NCBI GenBank assembly: GCA_045599945.1
Contig: JAZRWY010000097.1
Location: 1-10,510 of the forward strand
Direction: 5' to 3'
DNA length: 10,510 nt
Source of the DNA: UMGS973 sp045599945
Lineage (GTDB): Bacteria; Bacillota; Clostridia; Peptostreptococcales; Anaerovoracaceae
In this document: piece by piece, positions 7,255-10,510 of the stretch
How positions within the stretch are numbered: the stretch's first letter is position 1
Layout: each line of letters opens with the position of its first letter
The notes under the pieces: generated by a model
Databases searched by the model: none
The model's input: the letters and a program-made list of their open reading frames with translations, nothing else
What the model was told of the DNA's origin: nothing
Program-made: the position numbers and the translations under genes

Positions 7255-7992
7255 CTATCTTCCTCTGATTCGTCCTTTCAATCCAAATGCAACATCAATG
7301 AATCCAAAGATGCAAAGGATGAATGCTCCGCTTCTGAAGAAAAACATGCAGACGCAGAGCAATACCGGAAATACTTTCCTGATCCTCTTCAGCTTGGCAT
7401 GATGGAAGATCAGGGATACTCCCTGTACGGCAAATGCATATTCAAACAATGCAAAGATATTGGTATATACCACGTCCGCATATTGCACTTCCCCTCTTGC
7501 CAGAAGCCATGCAGTCAGAAATGTAAGGCACCATCCTGTCAATGCGCTCCGGTCCAGATTAAATTCATTGATCGGAGGCATCAGAATTGCCTCCTTGCCC
7601 TTCTTTATTCTCCTGCGTGCCAGCATTCCATATTCCAGATAGGAGACAATTGCTCCGAAAACAAAGAATGCCGTCGGCAGAAGCTTGAATACTTCTTTAT
7701 AGTAATTTGTGAGCTGTTCCTTCTGCGCCTCTCCGGACAGTTCCGTCAGACCCAGCTGCTTCAGCGCCGCATCATTTTCCGTAATGTTTTTCACCATCTG
7801 ATCAATGGTTTCTCCTCCGGACATGTCAATCCCGGCTACCGATCCCATGCCAATGGCCAGAAGGGCGCCTCCTGCCGCAAAGATTGTTCCGACCACTACT
7901 ACTCTAAATGGCGGATTCTTCAGCTGAATGCCCTTCGGCATGACTGCCAGCGGAAAAATGATACATCCCACAAATGCCATGATTAAATACAT
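7255..7992 (-). CDS. DUF2232 (YybS-like) integral membrane protein, short form
   Basis: This 245-residue protein has hydrophobic segments near 2-18, 30-50, 101-122, 150-167, 172-197 and 207-237 (the last may be one or two helices). The second half fits DUF2232: MPPINEFNLDRSALTGW, then QGVSLIFHH, and a final helix with FIDVAFGLKGRIR. The position just before gdpP-rplI-dnaB is where yybS lies in Firmicutes. The function of the family is not established. I chose the ATG at 7992 because an AAAGG site (8003-8007) precedes it by 10 nt and because the promoter lies at 8024-8057, inside the longer frame that would start at 8079. B. subtilis YybS has about 309 residues, so this form seems to lack the first two or three helices. 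The identity rests on context plus a partial sequence match. Confidence 0.75.
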   Translation of the reverse strand: MYLIMAFVGCIIFPLAVMPKGIQLKNPPFRVVVVGTIFAAGGALLAIGMGSVAGIDMSGGETIDQMVKNITENDAALKQLGLTELSGEAQKEQLTNYYKEVFKLLPTAFFVFGAIVSYLEYGMLARRRIKKGKEAILMPPINEFNLDRSALTGWCLTFLTAWLLARGEVQYADVVYTNIFALFEYAFAVQGVSLIFHHAKLKRIRKVFPVLLCVCMFFFRSGAFILCIFGFIDVAFGLKGRIRGR

Positions 7993-8023
7993 CTGTAATC
8001 TACCTTTCTTCAATACATAGTCC

Positions 8024-8057
8024 ATTATATTATACCATAGAAGCCCCCTGATGTAAG
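8024..8057 (-). promoter_or_regulatory. Sigma-A-type promoter of the DUF2232-gdpP-rplI-dnaB operon
   Basis: On the minus strand CTTACA (8057-8052, 4 of 6 matches to TTGACA) is followed after 17 nt by a perfect TATAAT (8034-8029). A TGG just before it makes an extended -10. A second TATAAT overlaps it (8029-8024). Transcription would start near 8022, leaving a leader of about 30 nt before the ATG at 7992. The promoter sits just after the DUF4317 terminator, as expected for a separate transcription unit. Confidence 0.75.
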
Positions 8058-8120
8058 TGAATCCTCTCACCTTTGCCATGCAAACCGGGCAATTTTGGAG
8101 TTTTTCCTTCTTTTTTTCCT

Positions 8121-8143
8121 TTCCACCACAACATCTTGTGGAA
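8121..8143. repeat. Small dyad between terminator and promoter
   Basis: CCACAA and TTGTGG form a perfect 6-bp dyad with a 4-nt spacer (8126-8141). An alternative pairing, TTCCAC with GTGGAA, spans 8121-8143. The flanks TTCTTTTTTT (8108-8117) and AAAAAAAGAA (8145-8154) are also complementary. Neither strand has a T tract in the right place for a terminator from this dyad alone. It lies about 65 nt upstream of the -35 box and could be an operator, but nothing else supports that. Confidence 0.3.
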
Positions 8144-8144
8144 T

Positions 8145-8177
8145 AAAAAAAGAACTGGAGGGAAATGCCCCTTCAGT
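8145..8177 (-). terminator. Intrinsic terminator of the DUF4317 gene
   Basis: On the minus strand ACTGAAGGGG pairs with TCCCTCCAGT around a CATT loop (8177-8154), with one A-C mismatch and one G-T pair. It is followed by TTC and then seven T (8153-8145). The TGA stop codon of DUF4317 (8175-8173) is part of the ascending arm. The stem and U tract are good. Confidence 0.85.
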
Positions 8178-9318
8178 CTTCTTCCAGTGGTATGCTGATC
8201 TCCATTCCATTCACTTCCAATCCTGCATCTGCAGGAATGAGAATATATCTTCTTCCATCGATGACCTTTGCACGGATCATGGAAGCGGCCTCCGGCGATG
8301 CCTTGATTTTTATCTCTGCAGTAGAAATTTCAAACTTCCTTGTATCCATGAGGTTTTCCGGTCTGAGAACTGCATCCTCTCCCATTCTTTCGGATACCGC
8401 CTCCCGGAAGCTTTCAATCCTCCCCTTTTCCAGTCCGCTGTCCTTCAGGAAATCTGCGGCTTCATCTATGCTGATTCCAAGAGGCTCCGGATCTTTCATC
8501 TCCTTATGGAGTTCCACTACCTCCCTGAACTTTTCATGAACAGTCTGAACAACATCAAATGACAGGTCCTTATTGAGGGAGCTTTCCATGGCATCGGCAA
8601 ACATATGCTTCTGCAGCGGCGCGCTGACAGGCACGTCACTTCTGAAAAGCCCATCGATCAGATCCTCCTGGATGTTTTCTGCATCACGTGTATAGTACAT
8701 GGCATGGTAGATATCCGATGATCTGTCATTGAATGCCGGAAACATGAAGCCGATTTCAGGATTGGATGCGATCTGTCCTGTGTTTGCCTGTGCAAAAGCC
8801 CCATTATCACGGTTGTAGCTGAGAATCTTCTTCGGCTCCTTCACAGGGCATACGGCAGTAATGAAGTAACGGAACACTTCGCCTGCGCTGTCCGGAATCT
8901 CCTCATCATTTCTGTCTTTTGATGAAACATCATAGGTATCATGGGCCATGAGAATCAGGTAATTTCTGTCATCGGATGCAAATGTTTCAATGATGATCCG
9001 GAAGAGTTCCTTTCGCGCGTCTTCATCCTTCAGCCCTGAATCCTTCAGTCTCATGAGAAGTCCGTGCTCCTGGGAACTTTCAACCTGCTGGTTTGAAAAC
9101 TCTATGTCCATGAGATTTTTCGCATATGCACCGGAGAGTACCTTTCTGAAAAGCTTCAGATACATCTCCTCCTCTTCCTCCGGCATGAAGCCCGGCATCA
9201 TTTCAAAGGTGGAAATGATTTCCTGATTGGCATTGACATAGCAGCCATGGATTCTGGCAATGGCATTGCCGTCAATCTTAAATCTCCTTCTGATCTCCTT
9301 GATCTCATTCTGATTCAT
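8173..9318 (-). CDS. DUF4317 family protein of unknown function
   Basis: This 381-residue protein is probably cytosolic, with no signal peptide or membrane segment. It matches DUF4317 as I remember the family in Clostridia: an N-terminal EIKEIRRRF block, then RIHGCYVN (residues 22-29), the helix LFRKVLSGAYAKNL (56-69), the central block GFMFPAFNDRSSDIYHAMYYT (190-210) and a small C-terminal beta-rich part (about 326-381) containing RYILIPADAG. The middle-to-late part (about 240-320) is charged and helical. No catalytic motif or metal site is obvious. Function is unknown, and the neighbours do not define it. The gene stands alone between two terminators. Its start has a GGGAG site (9325-9329) 6 nt upstream. 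I find only a weak promoter candidate, TTGCTT-18-AATAAT, inside the end of rpsR, so some transcription may be read-through from rpsR. Confidence 0.85.
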   Translation of the reverse strand: MNQNEIKEIRRRFKIDGNAIARIHGCYVNANQEIISTFEMMPGFMPEEEEEMYLKLFRKVLSGAYAKNLMDIEFSNQQVESSQEHGLLMRLKDSGLKDEDARKELFRIIIETFASDDRNYLILMAHDTYDVSSKDRNDEEIPDSAGEVFRYFITAVCPVKEPKKILSYNRDNGAFAQANTGQIASNPEIGFMFPAFNDRSSDIYHAMYYTRDAENIQEDLIDGLFRSDVPVSAPLQKHMFADAMESSLNKDLSFDVVQTVHEKFREVVELHKEMKDPEPLGISIDEAADFLKDSGLEKGRIESFREAVSERMGEDAVLRPENLMDTRKFEISTAEIKIKASPEAASMIRAKVIDGRRYILIPADAGLEVNGMEISIPLEED

Positions 9319-9330
9319 GTCATTCTCCCG

Positions 9331-9361
9331 AAATAATTAAGCCAGGACAGCTGTCCTGGCT
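9331..9361 (-). terminator. Terminator-like palindrome after rpsR
   Basis: A perfect 22-nt palindrome (9340-9361) gives arms AGCCAGGAC and GTCCTGGCT with an AGCT loop. It is followed on the minus strand by an interrupted T-rich stretch, TAATTATTT (9339-9331). It begins 22 nt after the rpsR stop and ends 21 nt before the DUF4317 start. The stem is strong but the U tract is broken, so termination may be partial. The plus strand lacks any T run after it. Confidence 0.75.
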
Positions 9362-9383
9362 CATTTACAGTTTCTCTACCGAA

Positions 9384-9620
9384 TTATTCAGCAGTATATG
9401 GTAATAAAGCAACGATTCTAGCTCTCTTGATAGCCTTTGTTACTTCTCTCTGGTGCATGGCACAAGTTCCAGTGATTCTCTTCGGTAAGATCTTACCTCT
9501 TTCTGTTACATACTTCTTGAGTTTTTCAACATCCTTGTAGTCGATCTTCTCAGTCTTATCTGCACAGAACTGGCAAACCTTTTTTCTTCTCATGCCGTTG
9601 CCACGTCTTCTATCCATCAT
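9384..9620 (-). CDS. rpsR: 30S ribosomal protein S18 (bS18), zinc-ligand form
   Basis: This 78-residue protein binds 16S rRNA together with S6 on the platform of the small subunit. The body is typical: KIDYKDVEKLKKYVTERGKI (residues 25-44), then LPKRITGT and the basic tail AIKRARIVALLPY. C16 and C19 (VCQFC) together with C53 and H56 (TCAMH) form a complete CxxC...CxxH set, so this is the zinc-binding type of S18 rather than the cysteine-free type found in B. subtilis. Two adjacent ATG codons (9620 and 9617) are possible starts; an AAGGAG site lies 10 and 13 nt upstream respectively, so 9620 is slightly favoured. It follows ssb by 26 nt and is the last gene before the palindromic terminator. 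Confidence 0.97.
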   Translation of the reverse strand: MMDRRRGNGMRRKKVCQFCADKTEKIDYKDVEKLKKYVTERGKILPKRITGTCAMHQREVTKAIKRARIVALLPYTAE

Positions 9621-9646
9621 TGTAAGTTTTCTCCTTTCCTAAATTC

Positions 9647-10066
9647 CTAGAACGGAATATCGCTGTCATCCTCAAGACCTTCAAATGCCGGTGGCACATC
9701 TGCCGGTGGCTCCTGATTGAATGCCGGTCTGGATTCTGTCTGTACTCCGTCATTTGCTGAGCCTAAAAACTCAACTCTGTCTGCGACAACATCGGTAGTA
9801 TATACCGTATTGCCATCCTTGTTCTGGTAACTGCCGGTCTGGAGCCTGCCCTGAACAGCAACCTGTCTGCCCTTGGACATGTATTTTTCAACCAGTTCTG
9901 CAGTTTTTCCAAAACAGGTCACTCTTGGAAAGTCCGTCTGTTTTTCTCCGCCTGATCTTACAGGTCTGTCAATTGCAAGTGTAAATGTTGCAACTGCCAT
10001 CTGGCTCTGAGTATATCTAACTTCAGGGTCTCTTGTAAGTCTGCCGATTAATACTACGCTATTCAT
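9647..10066 (-). CDS. ssb: Single-stranded DNA-binding protein SSB
   Basis: This 139-residue protein coats single-stranded DNA in replication, recombination and repair and recruits partner proteins through its acidic tail. The OB fold covers about 1-103 and opens with MNSVVLIGRLTRDPEVRY. It also contains TDFPRVTCFGKTAELVEKY, where a phenylalanine (F52) takes the place of the tryptophan seen in E. coli SSB, and GRLQTGSYQNKDG. A Pro- and Glu-rich linker (about 104-129) leads to the conserved tip EDDSDIPF, so the partner-binding end is intact. The position between rpsF and rpsR is the standard operon order and is shared with many Firmicutes. A GGGAG site lies about 7 nt before the ATG. Confidence 0.98.
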   Translation of the reverse strand: MNSVVLIGRLTRDPEVRYTQSQMAVATFTLAIDRPVRSGGEKQTDFPRVTCFGKTAELVEKYMSKGRQVAVQGRLQTGSYQNKDGNTVYTTDVVADRVEFLGSANDGVQTESRPAFNQEPPADVPPAFEGLEDDSDIPF

Positions 10067-10081
10067 CTCCGGGCTCCCTTC

Positions 10082-10369
10082 TTACTTTTCATCCTTATTG
10101 ATGATCATGTGTCTTATTACATTGTCAGAAATCTTAAGTCTTCTGTCAAGTTCTGCAGGTAATTCTGGGCTTGCCTGGAATGTAACTACTACATAGTATC
10201 CTTCATTCTTCTTCATGATAGGATATGCAAGCTTTCTAAGTCCCCATTCGTCTACTTCGCCAACTGTACCGTCAGCTTCGATGATGCCCTTTACAGTTTC
10301 AACTGTAGCAGCTTTCTTCTCATCTTCTAAAGTAGGATCGATAACGAACATAAGCTCATAATTTGTCAT
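10082..10369 (-). CDS. rpsF: 30S ribosomal protein S6 (bS6)
   Basis: This 95-residue protein is the normal bS6 length. It starts MTNYELMFVIDPTLEDEKK and contains the family segments DEWGLRKLAYPIMKKNEGYYVVV (residues 40-62) and LDRRLKISDNVIRHMII (74-90). It forms a heterodimer with S18 on the 30S platform, and the S6:S18 pair is known to repress this operon in several bacteria. The start at 10369 is chosen over an in-frame ATG at 10477 because a strong GGGAGGTGA site lies 5 nt upstream. The extra 36 residues upstream do not resemble S6, and that stretch is a structured leader. The ssb gene follows after 15 nt. Confidence 0.98.
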   Translation of the reverse strand: MTNYELMFVIDPTLEDEKKAATVETVKGIIEADGTVGEVDEWGLRKLAYPIMKKNEGYYVVVTFQASPELPAELDRRLKISDNVIRHMIINKDEK

Positions 10370-10374
10370 ACTTT

Positions 10375-10383
10375 TCACCTCCC
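10375..10383 (-). promoter_or_regulatory. Strong ribosome binding site that fixes the rpsF start
   Basis: GGGAGGTGA on the minus strand ends 5 nt before the ATG at 10369. It is the best Shine-Dalgarno match in the window and rules out the longer upstream frame. Its GGTG (10376-10379) is complementary to CACC at 10396-10399. Confidence 0.85.
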
Positions 10384-10396
10384 TATGGTCTAAATG

Positions 10397-10443
10397 GTGC
10401 CAGGTCTGGATGCCTTGCAGCAGCGCATATGCGCTCCTGGCAC
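10397..10443 (-). promoter_or_regulatory. Structured 5' leader of rpsF-ssb-rpsR
   Basis: GTGCCAGG (10443-10436) pairs perfectly with CCTGGCAC (10404-10397). Inside, a 14-nt perfect palindrome (10435-10422) forms a second hairpin, AGCGC-ATAT-GCGCT, leaving a 17-nt unpaired stretch that includes GGCATCC. Leaders bound by the S6:S18 complex are known for this operon, and this could be one. However, I do not find the CCG triplet reported as conserved in that motif anywhere in the visible leader, so the assignment to that class is unproven. Confidence 0.55.
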
Positions 10444-10447
10444 AAGG

Positions 10448-10474
10448 ATTAATTACAAGTGCATGAAATGTCCA
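10448..10474 (-). promoter_or_regulatory. Possible promoter for rpsF-ssb-rpsR
   Basis: On the minus strand TGGACA (10474-10469, 5 of 6 matches to TTGACA) is followed 15 nt later by ATTAAT (10453-10448). A closer match, TGTAAT (10457-10452), sits only 11 nt from that box but 18 nt from TTGTGT, which is a poor -35. Neither pairing is ideal. The position just before the leader hairpin makes a promoter here likely, but its exact boxes are uncertain. Confidence 0.35.
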
Positions 10475-10480
10475 CACACA

Positions 10481-10500
10481 ACAGATAGTTTATCATCTGT
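10481..10500. repeat. Dyad near the right edge
   Basis: ACAGAT and ATCTGT form a perfect 6-bp inverted repeat with an 8-nt spacer, directly upstream of the possible rpsF promoter. No T tract follows on either strand, so it does not look like a terminator. It may be an operator or chance. Confidence 0.25.
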
Positions 10501-10510
10501 CATGTCTAAT

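Noticed and set aside
7993..8079. Longer DUF2232 frame starting at 8079
   Set aside because: There is no ribosome binding site before 8079, and the extended -10 promoter lies inside the added segment, so transcripts would start downstream of that codon.
9381..9420. Promoter for DUF4317 inside the end of rpsR (TTGCTT-18-AATAAT)
   Set aside because: Only 3 of 6 matches in the -35 box and a coding context. It is too weak to list as a feature.
10370..10477. N-terminal extension of S6 to 131 residues from an ATG at 10477
   Set aside because: The added residues do not resemble S6, have no ribosome binding site of their own, and overlap a structured leader. The ATG at 10369 has a near-perfect site.
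1..10510. Defence system, CRISPR array, tRNA, prophage or biosynthetic cluster
   Set aside because: Every long segment is accounted for by housekeeping genes or the IS. The largest gaps are about 130-180 nt, and none shows regular repeats or a tRNA fold.

Overview
The window looks like a chromosomal piece of a low-to-mid-GC Firmicute, most likely class Clostridia. The evidence is the conserved block rpsF-ssb-rpsR and yybS(DUF2232)-gdpP-rplI-dnaB, a DUF4317 protein, a DnaD-type primosome protein with a DnaC/DnaI-like zinc tail, and a LysM/G5/M23 cell-wall peptidase. I cannot name a genus. Every host gene is on the minus strand, so transcription runs from high to low coordinates. The only plus-strand gene is a partial IS110-family transposase at the left edge.

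Reading in the direction of transcription, the right end (10510-9331) holds a structured 5' leader, rpsF (bS6), ssb and rpsR (bS18, zinc-ligand form), closed by a hairpin made of a 22-nt perfect palindrome. Next is a single DUF4317 gene (9318-8173), whose stop codon lies inside the stem of a strong intrinsic terminator. A well-formed promoter with an extended -10 (8057-8024) then starts a second operon: a short DUF2232 membrane protein, a GdpP-type c-di-AMP phosphodiesterase, rplI (bL9), replicative helicase dnaB, a DnaD-domain primosome protein and a membrane-anchored M23 peptidase. Gaps in this operon are 2, 2, 9 and 3 nt, and the last two genes overlap by 22 nt. A weak AT-rich terminator (616-581) follows the last stop codon. 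The IS110 element abuts it, facing the operon tail-to-tail.

Functionally, the window joins ribosome assembly (S6, S18, L9), single-strand binding and replication initiation (SSB, DnaB, DnaD), c-di-AMP turnover (GdpP) and wall remodelling (M23).

Most of it is ordinary housekeeping sequence. The unusual points are in gene architecture. The DnaD protein ends in what looks like the N-terminal part of a DnaC/DnaI loader without its AAA+ ATPase. GdpP lacks the usual N-terminal membrane helices, and its neighbour DUF2232 also appears to lack N-terminal helices. The M23 peptidase has a 174-residue cytoplasmic N-terminal region ahead of its membrane anchor. The IS110 right flank can form two mutually exclusive hairpins. 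I see no CRISPR array, tRNA, rRNA, prophage or defence system.
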